Positions 22,794-32,600 are shown, numbered from the stretch's first letter. The stretch: 37,932 bases of DNA from Aliishimia sp045106335 (GCA_045106335.1 JBGCEM010000197.1:1-37932), one strand, 5' to 3'. Translations and numbers: made by a program. The notes: a model not told the origin generated them from the letters alone.

Positions 22794-23347
22794 TGCAAAA
22801 CGGGTTGGAACATAAATTCGCGCGCTTCGGCGACACCTTGGATGTGATCGAAGGCAGCAAGATTGAAGGCTATGCCAGTCTGTTTGGTGCGACCGATCAG
22901 GGCGGGGATGTGGTCAGCAAAGGGGCGTATCAGACGTCGCTTGCCAAGGCGGCCAAAGACGGGCGCAAGATCAAGATGCTGTGGCAGCACGATCCGGCCC
23001 AACCCATCGGGGTATGGGACGAGGTGCGCGAAGATGGCCAGGGCCTTTGGGTGAAAGGGCGAATCCTTGAGGCCACGCAAAAGGGGCGCGAAGCGTCTGC
23101 TTTGATCGAGGCGGGGGCCATTGATGGGCTATCCATCGGGTACCGTACGGTGAAATCCACCAAGAATGACCAGGGCCTGCGGGTTCTGACCGAATTGGAG
23201 CTGTGGGAGGTGTCGCTTGTGACCTTCCCCATGCTTCCCACTGCGCGCGTGGCGGCTAAGGCAGAAAGCTCTGCCGAAGACCAAGTTTTGCGCAATCTGG
23301 CGTCCGCCTTTCGAGGTGCGCGCGCTGTCTTGGCCCCAAAGGACTAA
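22793..23347 (+). CDS. orfg4: GTA orfg4: prohead protease (HK97 family)
   Basis: Cleaves the capsid protein during head maturation. 184 residues, with the opening KIEGYASLFGATDQGGDVV, catalytic His66 (LWQHD) and Ser114 (GLSIGY), and ELWEVSLVTFPM, the classic end of the fold. It starts on the last base of the preceding stop (TGATG). A copy of the ACCGTACGGT palindrome found twice before g1 lies inside the gene (23142-23151), encoding part of Tyr-Arg-Thr-Val (117-120). Confidence 0.96.
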   Translation: MQNGLEHKFARFGDTLDVIEGSKIEGYASLFGATDQGGDVVSKGAYQTSLAKAAKDGRKIKMLWQHDPAQPIGVWDEVREDGQGLWVKGRILEATQKGREASALIEAGAIDGLSIGYRTVKSTKNDQGLRVLTELELWEVSLVTFPMLPTARVAAKAESSAEDQVLRNLASAFRGARAVLAPKD

Positions 23348-23385
23348 TCCTTTCGGGCTGCACTGAAACTGCAAAGGGGTGATCC

Positions 23386-24564
23386 ATGAGCAGAACCGAG
23401 GCGAAGGCCACGGCCGGGGGAGGTTTGACCCCGGCACAGGACGCGCAAGAGGCCGTCAGCGGCTTTTTAAGCGAATTCAAGACTTTCCAAACCGACCTTG
23501 AGACCAAATTGAAACAGCAAGAAGAGCGATTGACCATGCTGGACCGTAAAACTGTAACACATGCCCGCACTCCCCTTGGGGCGGCGGCTGATCTGGAAGC
23601 TCCGCACCAAAAGGCGTTTGATGCCTATTTGCGTTCGGGCGATGACAGCGATCTGCGCGGTCTTCAACTGGACGGCAAAGCGATGTCCACATCGGTGAAT
23701 TCCGATGGCGGCTATCTGGTCGATCCACAGACCTCAGACACAGTGAAATCTGTGCTGGCCTCCACAGCGTCCATTCGCGCCATTGCGCAGGTCGTTAACG
23801 TCGAGGCCGTGTCCTATGACGTATTGGTTGATCATACGGATCTGGCAGCCGGTTGGGCATCCGAAACGGGTTCGGCGGCCGAAACGGACACGCCACAAAT
23901 TGATCGCATCAGCATTCCCCTGCATGAATTGTCGGCACTGCCAAAGGCGTCGCAACGTTTGTTGGATGACAGTGCGTTTGATATTGAAGGTTGGTTGGCT
24001 GCGCGTATTGCCGACAAGTTTTCCAAAGCCGAGGCGGCTGCCTTTGTGAATGGCGACGGCAATGACAAGCCGACTGGCTTTTTGACCCACCCAAAAGTCG
24101 ATAATGACAACTGGAGCTGGAACAACTTGGGCTATGTCGCCTCGGGCGAAGACGGTGATGTGTCTGCCGATCCGATTGTCGATGTGGTCTATGCGTTGGG
24201 GGCAGAATACCGCGCCGGTGCGACCTTTGTGATGAATTCAAAGACAACGGGTTTGGTGCGCAAACTGAAGGATGCCGATGGCCGGTTCTTGTGGACGGAT
24301 GGTTTGGCGGCGGGTGAGCCTCCGCGTTTGATGGGCTATCCTGTGCTGATCTGTGAAGACATGCCCGATCCTGCCACGGATGCCTTCGCGATTGCCTTTG
24401 GGGATTTTGCCGCCGGCTATACTGTGGCTGAACGCCCTGATCTGCGTGTGTTGCGCGATCCCTTTAGCGCCAAGCCGCATGTGTTGTTCTATGCGACCAA
24501 ACGTGTGGGCGGTGATGTGTCGGATTTTGCGGCGATCAAGCTTCTGAAATTCGGCACCAACTAA
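23386..24564 (+). CDS. orfg5: GTA orfg5: major capsid protein (HK97 fold)
   Basis: Forms the GTA head shell. 392 residues: an N-terminal scaffold-like region with coiled coil (about 20-60, FLSEFKTFQTDLETKLKQQEE) expected to be removed by the g4 protease, then the HK97-type capsid core beginning STSVNSDGGYLVDPQTSD near residue 104, with PTGFLTHP (E-loop/A-domain area) and a terminal FGTN. AAAGGGG precedes the ATG. A strong hairpin in the gap after this gene may stabilise its mRNA, as capsid protein is needed in the highest amount. Confidence 0.97.
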   Translation: MSRTEAKATAGGGLTPAQDAQEAVSGFLSEFKTFQTDLETKLKQQEERLTMLDRKTVTHARTPLGAAADLEAPHQKAFDAYLRSGDDSDLRGLQLDGKAMSTSVNSDGGYLVDPQTSDTVKSVLASTASIRAIAQVVNVEAVSYDVLVDHTDLAAGWASETGSAAETDTPQIDRISIPLHELSALPKASQRLLDDSAFDIEGWLAARIADKFSKAEAAAFVNGDGNDKPTGFLTHPKVDNDNWSWNNLGYVASGEDGDVSADPIVDVVYALGAEYRAGATFVMNSKTTGLVRKLKDADGRFLWTDGLAAGEPPRLMGYPVLICEDMPDPATDAFAIAFGDFAAGYTVAERPDLRVLRDPFSAKPHVLFYATKRVGGDVSDFAAIKLLKFGTN

Positions 24565-24605
24565 GCGTTGTGTCCGAAGGGGTCGCGGCCATGTGCTGCG
24601 ACCTT

Positions 24606-24687
24606 GGGCGCGCGCGCGACTGCGCATCCTTGCGCCGTCTAGCTGCTCCCCTCCGTCCGAGCGACGCAAGGTGTGCCGCGCGCGCCC
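24606..24687 (+). promoter_or_regulatory. Long GC-rich hairpin between capsid gene and g6
   Basis: GGGCGCGCGCG (24606-24616) is perfectly complementary to CGCGCGCGCCC (24677-24687). Inside it GCA (24624-24626) pairs with TGC (24674-24676) and CCTTGCG (24628-24634) with CGCAAGG (24665-24671). A separate small hairpin GGTCGC/GCGACC lies just before (24581-24603). Only a weak T run (ATTTT) follows, so it looks more like an mRNA-stabilising or attenuating structure than a strong terminator. Confidence 0.65.
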
Positions 24688-24726
24688 GAAATTTTCCAGC
24701 CACCGCCAGACCTGCGGAGATGAAAT

Positions 24727-25326
24727 ATGACATTGATCGAAGAAACGTCTGTGCCAGACAGCGCCCTGCCGGTGGAAGAGTTCCGCGCCCATTTGCATTT
24801 GGGAACGGGCTTTGGCGACGAGGCGTTGCAGGACCCTGTCTTGCATAGTTTTTTACGTGCCGCCCTTGCCGCGATTGAGGCGCGTACGGGCAAAGTTCTG
24901 TTTGAACGCACGTTCCTGTGGACCCTGTCCGAATGGGAAGAGCGCGACAAGCAAGCGTTTTCCGTCGCCCCGGTTGCTGAGTTGAACCGGGTCACTGTGG
25001 TGGACCGCGATGGGTCCGAAGCGATCCGCGAATTGGCCACCATGCGCCTTGTGCGCAATGTGCAGCAACCCTTGTTGATTGCGTTGACACCGACATTGCC
25101 CAACATTCCCTATGGCGGCACGGTCGAGGTGCGCTTTAAAGCGGGTTGGGGCACAGCCTGGAGCGATCTACCACCTGACTTGTGTCAAGCGGTGTTGTTA
25201 TTGGCCGCGCATTACTATGAATTCCGCTCGGAAACGACGCTGAGTGAAGGGTGCATGCCCTTTGGGGTCAGCAGTTTGATTGAGCGCTATAAGACCGTGC
25301 GGATCGGGTTCGGGGGTGGCAAATGA
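24727..25326 (+). CDS. orfg6: GTA orfg6: head-tail connector/adaptor
   Basis: Adaptor ring below the portal, related to phage gp6/gp15-like connectors. 199 residues, mostly helical early on (PVEEFRAHLHLG; ALAAIEARTGKVLF), then a beta stretch and the typical ending in which PPDLCQAVLLLAAHYYEFR precedes the VSSLIERYKTVRIG tail. GGAG lies eight bases before the ATG. It overlaps orfg7 by 4 bases. Confidence 0.92.
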   Translation: MTLIEETSVPDSALPVEEFRAHLHLGTGFGDEALQDPVLHSFLRAALAAIEARTGKVLFERTFLWTLSEWEERDKQAFSVAPVAELNRVTVVDRDGSEAIRELATMRLVRNVQQPLLIALTPTLPNIPYGGTVEVRFKAGWGTAWSDLPPDLCQAVLLLAAHYYEFRSETTLSEGCMPFGVSSLIERYKTVRIGFGGGK

Positions 25327-25661
25327 GCCTGCCGCGCTTGAACCGCCGCCTGTCTTTGCAGGCCCCTGAAATCGTACCCGATGGGGCGGGGGGATTTTCG
25401 CAGACTTGGCAAACGTTGGGGACGCTGTGGGGGGAAGTCACTCCGCGCACGGGGCGTGAAGTGGCGATCAATGGCGCACCTGTGTCGGCAGTGTCTTATA
25501 AGATCACCGTACGCGGCGCGCCCGCCGACAGCCGCCGCCGCCCACAGCCCCAGCACCGTCTGCGCGACGGGGCGCGGATCTTTAAGGTGCGTGCGGTGAC
25601 AGAACGCGATCCCAACGGATTTTATTTAACCTGTTACGCAGACGAAGAGGTGATCGCATGA
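25323..25661 (+). CDS. orfg7: GTA orfg7: head-tail joining (stopper/closure) protein
   Basis: A 112-residue small beta-barrel type protein of the phage head-closure family, which seals the head after packaging. Typical features are the opening LPRLNRRLSLQAPE, the WGEVTPRTGRE segment, and DGARIFKVRAVTERD near the end. Overlaps both neighbours by 4 bases. Confidence 0.9.
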   Translation: MSLPRLNRRLSLQAPEIVPDGAGGFSQTWQTLGTLWGEVTPRTGREVAINGAPVSAVSYKITVRGAPADSRRRPQPQHRLRDGARIFKVRAVTERDPNGFYLTCYADEEVIA

Positions 25662-26068
25662 GCTACGCTGTCGCCGCCGCGCTGCAAACGGCCATTTACC
25701 AAACCTTGATCGCAGATACGACGGTCTCGGGTTTGATCGGGACGGCGGTCTATGACGCGGTGCCCTCGGGCGCTGTGCCGGATCTGTATATCAGTTTGGG
25801 GCCAGAAATTGCGTCGGATGCATCTGACAAAACCGGGTCCGGGGCGCTGCACCGTTTTACGATTTCGGTGATTTCTAATGCGCCGGGATTTGCCACGGCC
25901 AAGACATTGGCAGCAGCGATTTGTGACGCTTTGGTGGATGGGGATCTGTCCCTGTCACGGGGCCGGGTGGTGCATTTGAATTTCGACAAAGCCGCTGCGG
26001 CGCGCATTGGCGCGGGCAATGGCCGCAAGATTGATCTGCGTTTTGCAGCGCGGGTCGAAGACGACTGA
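25658..26068 (+). CDS. orfg8: GTA orfg8: tail terminator (DUF3168)
   Basis: A 136-residue protein of the DUF3168 type, which caps the tail tube at the head end. Recognisable are the N-terminal ALQTAIYQTLIAD, the PDLYISLGPEIASDASDKTG strand region and the C-terminal IDLRFAARVED. Overlaps orfg7 by 4 bases; 29 bases separate it from orfg9. Confidence 0.92.
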   Translation: MSYAVAAALQTAIYQTLIADTTVSGLIGTAVYDAVPSGAVPDLYISLGPEIASDASDKTGSGALHRFTISVISNAPGFATAKTLAAAICDALVDGDLSLSRGRVVHLNFDKAAAARIGAGNGRKIDLRFAARVEDD

Positions 26069-26097
26069 ACTTACACTTTATTGAACGGAGACATCCC

Positions 26098-26511
26098 ATG
26101 GGTGCACAAAATGGCAAGGATCTTCTGTTGAAGGTCGATATGGATGGCAGCGGCACATTTGCGACCCTGGCCGGGCTGCGGGCCACACGGATCAGTTTTA
26201 ACGCCGAAAGTGTCGATGTGACCTCGACCGAAAGTGCGGGGGGCTGGCGCGAATTGTTGGCGGGTGCGGGCGTGCGCTCGGCCTCGATCACGGGTTCGGG
26301 CGTGTTCAAAGATGCGGCGACGGATGAGCGGGCACGTTCAATCTTTTTCACCTCTGCGGCCCCTGCATTTCAAGTGATTATCCCCGATTTTGGCACGATC
26401 ACGGGATCGTTTCAGGTCACGTCCCTGGAATATGCGGGCAATCACAATGGCGAGGCGACTTATGAGTTAAGCCTTGCGTCAGCCGGTGCGCTGGCCTTCG
26501 CGGCGCTGTGA
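26098..26511 (+). CDS. orfg9: GTA orfg9: major tail tube protein (TP901-1 type)
   Basis: Stacks in hexameric rings to form the tail tube. 137 residues opening MGAQNGKDLLLKVDMDGSG, with ISFNAESVDVTSTES and GWRELLAGAGVRSASITGSG, typical of the TP901-1 major tail family. Preceded by CGGAGA at good distance. Confidence 0.95.
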   Translation: MGAQNGKDLLLKVDMDGSGTFATLAGLRATRISFNAESVDVTSTESAGGWRELLAGAGVRSASITGSGVFKDAATDERARSIFFTSAAPAFQVIIPDFGTITGSFQVTSLEYAGNHNGEATYELSLASAGALAFAAL

Positions 26512-26515
26512 TCTG

Positions 26516-26833
26516 ATGGCCAATCCTTGGAGGGGTGAAGTGCAGCTGGACGTGGATGGCCAAAGCTATGATCTGCGTCTGAGTTTGGGCGCGTTGGCCG
26601 AGCTTGAGGCGTCTTTGAAAGCCGACAGTCTGGTGGCGCTTGTGGCGCGGTTTGAGACGGGCAGTTACGGCAGCGGCGATGTGCTGGCGATCTTGCGCGC
26701 TGGGCTGCGGGGCGGGCGTGCGGATCCGATGCCGGATCTGGATCATGGGGTGATCACCGGCGGGCCGATGCGGGGCGCGCAAGTGGCCGCGCAATTGTTG
26801 GTGGCCGCGTTTTCCCTGCCCGAAGACGCATGA
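26516..26833 (+). CDS. orfg10: GTA orfg10: tail assembly chaperone
   Basis: A 105-residue GTA-specific chaperone-type protein (Phage_TAC family) expected to keep the tape measure protein soluble during tail assembly. It begins MANPWRGEVQLDVDG and continues YDLRLSLGALAELEASLKADSLVALVARFETG. The open frame runs 14 codons further upstream, but ATG 26516, five bases after the orfg9 stop, gives the family start. Confidence 0.9.
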   Translation: MANPWRGEVQLDVDGQSYDLRLSLGALAELEASLKADSLVALVARFETGSYGSGDVLAILRAGLRGGRADPMPDLDHGVITGGPMRGAQVAAQLLVAAFSLPEDA

Positions 26834-27024
26834 GCCGTTTTGACTGGCCTGCCTTGATGCGCGCAGGGCTGATTGGTTTGCGCCTGCCGACCGATCAGTT
26901 TTGGGATCTGACCCCTGCCGAGCTGCGCTTGATGCTGGGGGCGGGCGGGGAAAGCCCGATGCAACGGGATGGGCTGAGCGCGCTGATGCGGGCCTTTCCC
27001 GATGACGACACAGGAGACATGTGA
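26830..27024 (+). CDS. orfg10.1: GTA orfg10.1: small tail assembly chaperone
   Basis: A 64-residue protein opening MSRFDWPALMRAGLIGLRLPTDQFWDLTPAELRLMLG, the pattern of the small Phage_TAC proteins that sit between the first chaperone and the tape measure gene. It overlaps orfg10 by 4 bases and ends on the first base of the orfg11 start. In many phages the two chaperone products arise by frameshifting; here they are separate genes. Confidence 0.9.
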   Translation: MSRFDWPALMRAGLIGLRLPTDQFWDLTPAELRLMLGAGGESPMQRDGLSALMRAFPDDDTGDM

Positions 27025-27683
27025 TGAGCGATTATAACGACGAAATCGACCGCCTGGACGGCGAAGCGGCGCAAGTAACCGCGTCTTTGGGCGAAGCAGC
27101 CCAGATGCTGGCGGGCTTTGATAGTGAATTGCGCCGCATGAAAGACACGCTGGCTGCGACGGGGCAAGACGTGGCTGTGCTGGAAAAGGGACTGACGCGG
27201 GGTTTGCGCAGTGCCTTTGATGGCTTGGTGTTTGACGGCATGAAACTGTCGGATGCCTTGAAAACTGTGGCAGGCTCGATGGTGAACACCGCCTATAACG
27301 CCGCATTGAAACCTGTGACCAGCCATTTTGGTGGGCTGTTGGCGCAGGGCGTGGGCTCGATGATGCAGGGTGCGTTTGCCAATGGCGGTGCGTTTTCCAG
27401 CGGTCAGGTGATGCCTTTTGCCAATGGCGGAGTAGTGGGCGGGCCGACGACCTTTCCCATGCGCGGGGGTATGGGTCTGATGGGCGAAGCCGGTCCCGAA
27501 GCGATCATGCCGCTGACACGCGGGGCCGATGGCAAGCTGGGGGTGCGTGCTGCTGGCGGTGGGGGCAGTCCCACAATCGTAATGAATATCTCAACACCGG
27601 ATGCGGCCAGTTTCCAACGCTCGCGCGGGCAAATCGCCGCACAAATGAGCCGTGCCATGGCGCGCGGTGACAGAAACAGCTGA
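27024..27683 (+). CDS. orfg11: GTA orfg11: tail tape measure protein
   Basis: Sets tail length. At 219 residues it is very short for a tape measure protein but normal for GTAs, which have short tails. An N-terminal helical segment (about 1-55) is followed by helices with a hydrophobic stretch (about 78-118) and a Gly/Ala-rich FANGG-containing region (about 117-150). The ATG at 27024 lies seven bases after GGAG; a GTG one codon earlier is less likely. Confidence 0.93.
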   Translation: MSDYNDEIDRLDGEAAQVTASLGEAAQMLAGFDSELRRMKDTLAATGQDVAVLEKGLTRGLRSAFDGLVFDGMKLSDALKTVAGSMVNTAYNAALKPVTSHFGGLLAQGVGSMMQGAFANGGAFSSGQVMPFANGGVVGGPTTFPMRGGMGLMGEAGPEAIMPLTRGADGKLGVRAAGGGGSPTIVMNISTPDAASFQRSRGQIAAQMSRAMARGDRNS

Positions 27684-27700
27684 ACGTAAGGGGAAGACCC

Positions 27701-28333
27701 ATGAATTTCCACGAAGTCCGATTTCCGACGGCCCTGTCCTTTGGGTCCGTTGGGGGGCCATATCGCAAGACAGATGTGGTGACCCTGGCCAATGGCTATG
27801 AGCAGCGCAACTCGCCCTGGGCCCATTCACGGCGGCGCTATGATGCCGGTTTGGGAATGCGGTCTTTGGATGACATCGAAGAGCTGATCGCATTCTTTGA
27901 GGCGCGCCAGGGCCAGCTTTATGGGTTTCGCTGGAAAGATTGGTCGGATTATCGCTCGGTCTTTTCCAGCCAATCACAGAACTATTCTGACCAGTCCATG
28001 GCGCAAGGCGATGGGCAGCGCACGGAATTTCAGCTGACGAAAACCTATAGATCTGGCGATTATACTTATACGAGGCCGATCCTGAAGCCTGTGGTGGATA
28101 CCATCCGCGTAGGTCAAGGATCTGCTGAAGGTGTCGCGGGTACCGATTTTCATATTGACGCGACAACGGGCATTATCCGCTTTGATCAAGCGCCAGCTGC
28201 GGGCACGCCTTTGACGGCGGGGTTTGAATTTGATGTGCCCGTGCGTTTCGACACGGACCAAATCCGCACCTCGGTGGCCAGTTTTCAGGCGGGCGAAATC
28301 CCAGATGTGCCCATCGTTGAGGTGCGCGTCTGA
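27701..28333 (+). CDS. orfg12: GTA orfg12: distal tail protein (DUF2460/TIGR02217)
   Basis: Hexameric ring joining the tail tube to the baseplate. 210 residues with the family opening MNFHEVRFPTALSFGSVGGP, the SPWAHSRRRYDAGLGMRSLDD block, FEARQGQLYGFRWKDW, and the closing VPVRFDTDQIRTS. AAGGGGAAG precedes the ATG. Its stop overlaps the next start as TGATG. Confidence 0.95.
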   Translation: MNFHEVRFPTALSFGSVGGPYRKTDVVTLANGYEQRNSPWAHSRRRYDAGLGMRSLDDIEELIAFFEARQGQLYGFRWKDWSDYRSVFSSQSQNYSDQSMAQGDGQRTEFQLTKTYRSGDYTYTRPILKPVVDTIRVGQGSAEGVAGTDFHIDATTGIIRFDQAPAAGTPLTAGFEFDVPVRFDTDQIRTSVASFQAGEIPDVPIVEVRV

Positions 28334-29220
28334 TGTCTGGTATTCCTGAAAATCTGCAAGCGCATCTGAAATCCGGTCTGACGACCCTGTGCCGTTGTTG
28401 GTCGATCCGGCGCAAGGATGGTGTGGTTTTGGGCTTTACGGACCATGACAATCCGCTGACCATTAAGGGGCAGGTATTTAAGGCCGACAGTGGGCTGAGT
28501 GCGTCAGCTTTGGCGCAAAGTACCGGTCTGTCGGTCGACAATGCGGAAGCGCTGGGCGCGCTCAGTGATGCGGCGATCAGCGAGGCCGATATTGAAGCGG
28601 GTCGATTTGATGGCGCTGAAGTATCCTGCTGGTTGGTCAATTGGCAAGATGTCGAGGCCCGTTGGTTACAATTCCAAGGCAGTCTGGGCGAGTTGCGCCG
28701 GGCTGGTGGGGCCTTTACGGCGGAACTGCGCGGGCTGACCGATCAGCTGAACCGCCCCTTTGGCCGTGTCTATCAAAAGCCCTGCACTGCGGTGGTTGGC
28801 GATGGGCAATGCCGCGTCGATCTGGATCAGCCGGGCTTTCGCTTTCAAACGGCGGTTGATGGCACCGCCGATGCGCGGGTCTTCACCTGGACCGAACTGC
28901 CGGGATTTACACCGGATTGGTTTGCCCGGGGACGGCTGGATGTCGTGGACGGGGCGGCCACAGGTCTGTGGGCGGCGATCAAATCTGACAAGATCCTGCC
29001 GCAAGGCCGGGTCATTGAGCTGTGGGAGCCACTGCGCGCACCAATCACGCCGGGCGATACCATTCGCCTGACAGCGGGGTGTGACAAACGCCTTACCACA
29101 TGCGGTGCAAAATTCAACAATACCATGAACTTCCAAGGGTTCCCGGACATTCCCGGGGAAGATTGGATGATGGTGGTTCCCAAAAAAGCTGGGGCCAACA
29201 CAGGGGGATCCCGAAGATGA
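28333..29220 (+). CDS. orfg13: GTA orfg13: baseplate hub (DUF2163)
   Basis: Trimeric hub below the distal tail ring. 295 residues: an N-terminal DUF2163 part (TLCRCWSIRRKDGVVLGFTDHD) and a C-terminal part with four spaced Cys, Cys151 and Cys160 (CX8C) and Cys250 and Cys257 (CX6C), just before FNNTMNFQGFPDIPGEDW. Such Cys sets are known from lambda gpL-like tail proteins that bind an iron-sulfur cluster, and the GTA hub is reported to do so. The next gene overlaps by 4 bases. Confidence 0.93.
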   Translation: MSGIPENLQAHLKSGLTTLCRCWSIRRKDGVVLGFTDHDNPLTIKGQVFKADSGLSASALAQSTGLSVDNAEALGALSDAAISEADIEAGRFDGAEVSCWLVNWQDVEARWLQFQGSLGELRRAGGAFTAELRGLTDQLNRPFGRVYQKPCTAVVGDGQCRVDLDQPGFRFQTAVDGTADARVFTWTELPGFTPDWFARGRLDVVDGAATGLWAAIKSDKILPQGRVIELWEPLRAPITPGDTIRLTAGCDKRLTTCGAKFNNTMNFQGFPDIPGEDWMMVVPKKAGANTGGSRR

Positions 29221-29654
29221 GACCTGATATCGTTGCGGCTGCACGCGGCTGGATTGGCACGCCTTATCGTCATCAACACTCGGTCAAAGGGGCGGGGTGT
29301 GACTGCCTTGGGTTGCTGCGCGGGGTGTGGCGTGAGGTCTTGGGGGCCGAGCCGGAAGCCGTGCCGCCTTATAGTCAGGATTGGTCCGAACCCACGGGCG
29401 ATGAAGGCCTGTGGCGCGCGGCGCAAAGACATTTGAAGCCCAAGCCCTTGTTGGTGCCCGGTGTCGGGGATGTGCTGCTGTTTCGCATGCGCGATGGCTC
29501 GATTGCCAAACATTTGGGGCTGCAGGCGGATGTGTCGCCGGTGCCGACCTTTGTGCATGCCTATTCAGGGCATGGGGTGGTCGAAAGTCCGCTCAGCCAA
29601 CCTTGGCATCGCCGCATCGTGGCGCGCTTTGAATTCCCGCAGGAGATGAACTGA
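29217..29654 (+). CDS. orfg14: GTA orfg14: NlpC/P60 cell-wall peptidase
   Basis: Tail-associated peptidase that opens peptidoglycan for DNA delivery. From ATG 29217 it has 145 residues with the papain-like set: Cys30 in GCDCLG, His99 in KHLGLQ and a possible second His114 in VHAYSGHG. A longer open frame starting at 29100 overlaps the hub gene and lacks family similarity there, so the ATGA overlap start is preferred. Confidence 0.94.
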   Translation: MRPDIVAAARGWIGTPYRHQHSVKGAGCDCLGLLRGVWREVLGAEPEAVPPYSQDWSEPTGDEGLWRAAQRHLKPKPLLVPGVGDVLLFRMRDGSIAKHLGLQADVSPVPTFVHAYSGHGVVESPLSQPWHRRIVARFEFPQEMN

Positions 29655-32600
29655 TGGCGACGATTTTGCTTTCCGCGGCCGGGGCGTCCTTAGGGGGCGC
29701 GCTTGGTGGCACAGTTGCTGGTTTGTCCACGGCTGTGATTGGGCGCGCCGTTGGGGCGACTTTGGGCCGGGTGATTGATCAGAAATTGCTGGGCAGCGGG
29801 TCCAAGACCGTGGAAACGCCCCGGGTTGATCGGTTCCGATTGTCCAACGCAGGCGAGGGCGAGGCGATCAGCCAAATCTATGGCCAGATGCGTGTGGGCG
29901 GTCAGGTGATCTGGGCGTCAGATTTTCAAGAAACCACGACTCGCTCGACCAGCGGGGGCGGCAAGGGACAACCGAGCCAACCCAAGACCACCACGATCCA
30001 GCATTCCTACACAGTCAATCTGGCGGTCGCCGTGTGCGAAGGCATCATTACCGGCATCACGCGGATTTGGGCGGATGGCGAAGAGGTGCCGATCAACAGC
30101 CTAAATATGCGTCTGTATCCGGGCAATGACAGTCAAGTGCCAGATCCGTTGATGGAGGCGATTGAGGGCACAGGCGAAGTTCCCGCCTATCGCGGTACGG
30201 CCTATGTGGTATTTGAAAATCTGGCCTTGGAACAGTTCGGCAATCGTGTACCGCAGTTTTCGTTTGCGGTGTCGCGCCCCGACCAGCCTAGCACTCCGCG
30301 CACCCAGGATTTGGCGCGCGCGATTGAGGCGGTCGCGCTTATGCCTGGTACGGGGGAATATGCGCTTTCGCCCAGCCCGGTGAATTACAGCAATGGCCCT
30401 GGATCTCGCTGGTCGGCCAATATCAACAACCCGTCCGGGGCGACGGATTTCAATGTGTCGATGAAGGCGCTGGGCTCGGAATTGCCCAATGCGGGGGCGG
30501 CATCGCTGATCGTCAGCTGGTTTGGCGATGATCTGCGCTGTGCGTCCTGTCAAATCAAACCAAAAGTCGAACAGACCCAGTTTGATGGGGAAAGCATGCC
30601 TTGGACCTGTTCGGGTCTAATCCGCGCCAGTGCAGAAACAGTGCCGCAACAAGAGGACAAACCCGTCTATGGTGGCACCCCGGCGGATCAGTCGGTGGTT
30701 GAGGCGATCCAAGCGCTACACTCTCAGGGCAAAGCGGTGATGTTTTACCCGTTTATCTTGATGGAGCAATTGGCGGGCAATGGGCGCGACAACCCTTACG
30801 CGGCGGGCGAACAACCCAGCCTGCCGTGGCGCGGACGCATCACATTGAACGCGGCCCCCGGTCAACCCGGCAGCAGTGATGGCACCCAAAGCGCCGAGAC
30901 CGAAGTGGCGCAGTTCTTTGGCAGCGCGCGCGCGTCTCACTTCACTATTGCTGACAACCAAGTGATGTATTCCGGCCCCGACGAGTGGAGCTTTTCGCGC
31001 TTTGTCCTGCACTATGCCGCTTTGTGTCAGCTTGCGGGGGGCGTTGACAGCTTCTGTATAGGTTCAGAAATGCGCGGCATGACCTGGATCCGCGCGGCGG
31101 GCAATACCTTTCCTTTTGTGACAAAGCTGCGCCAATTAGCGGGCGATGTGCGCGCGCTTTTGCCAGAGTCCAAACTTAGCTATGCGGCGGATTGGTCGGA
31201 ATATTTCGGCTATCAACCCAATGATGGATCGGGGGATCGGTTCTTCCATTTGGACCCGCTTTGGGCGGATCCAAATATCGACTTCATCGGCATCGACAAT
31301 TACATGCCTCTGTCGGATTGGCGCTCGGGCGAAGATCATGCCGATGCCCATCATGGGGCGATTTACGATCTGGACTATCTGCGCGGCAATATTGAGGGCG
31401 GCGAGGGCTATGACTGGTACTATGCCAGTCAAGCTGACCGCGATGCGCAGATCCGCACGGCCATCACCGATGGCGCGCATGACGAGCCTTGGGTGTTTCG
31501 TAATAAAGACCTGCGCGGCTGGTGGGATCATCTCCACTATGACCGTATCGGCGGGGTGCGTCAGGCCAAGCCAAGCGCGTGGTTGCCGCAATCAAAACCG
31601 TTTTGGTTCACCGAATATGGCTGTGCGGCGATCGACAAAGGCACCAACCAGCCGAACAAGTTTCTGGACCCGAAATCCTCGGAAAGCCAAATCCCGCATT
31701 ACTCTAATGAACGGCGCGATGACTTCATCCAGATGCAATATATCCGTGCCATGGCCTCGCATTACGGCGCGGTGCAGAACAATCCTGTGTCGGGCCATTA
31801 TGGCGGGGCAATGGTCGATATGTCGCGCGCCTTTATCTGGGCCTGGGACGCGCGGCCCTATCCGTATTTTCCCAACAATCAAGGTCTATGGAGCGATGGC
31901 GACAATTACGCCAAAGGCCATTGGATCAACGGGCGCACTTCGGCGCGGCCCCTGTCGTCGGTGGTGGAAGAGATCTGCGCCAAGGCGGGTGTTGGCTCGG
32001 TCGATACGTCGCAACTTCATGGCTATGTGCGCGGCTATATGTTGGATCAAGTGTCCAGTGGACGGCAGGCGTTGCAGCCCTTGATGCTGCGCTATGGCTT
32101 TGATGCAGTGGAACGCGACGGGCAGCTGAAATTCGTGATGCGTCAAGGGCAAATCCCTGTGGCGTTGGATCCCGAATGGTTGGCCGTAGGCGATGATCTG
32201 GACGGCGTGATCGAGGCCACGCGCGATCCGGATGTGGACATGTCAGGTCGGGTGCGGCTGAATTTCGTGCAAGCGGATGGCGATTTTGAGATCTTGGCCG
32301 AAGAGGCCGTCTTGCCCCAGGATGAAAGCCACGCAGTGTCGATCAGCGATGTGCCCCTGGCGCTAACCCGGTCCGAGGGACGCCAAACGGTTGAACGTTG
32401 GTTAAGCGAAGCCCGTGTGGCGCGCGACACCATCCGCTTTGCATTGCCGCCCTCGGAATTTGATATCGGGGCCGGGGATTTGGTGACCTTGCCGTCCGAA
32501 AATGGTGGTGCCCCTTTGCGCTATCGGGTGGACCGGGTTGAACAGGGCAGTCATCAAATCCTTGAGGCCGTGCGCTCGGACCCGTCCATCTATACGCCCT

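Noticed and set aside
31146..32084. 312-codon plus-strand frame inside orfg15
   Set aside because: Alternative-frame shadow of the GC-rich orfg15; composition rich in Arg, Met, Cys and no start signal.
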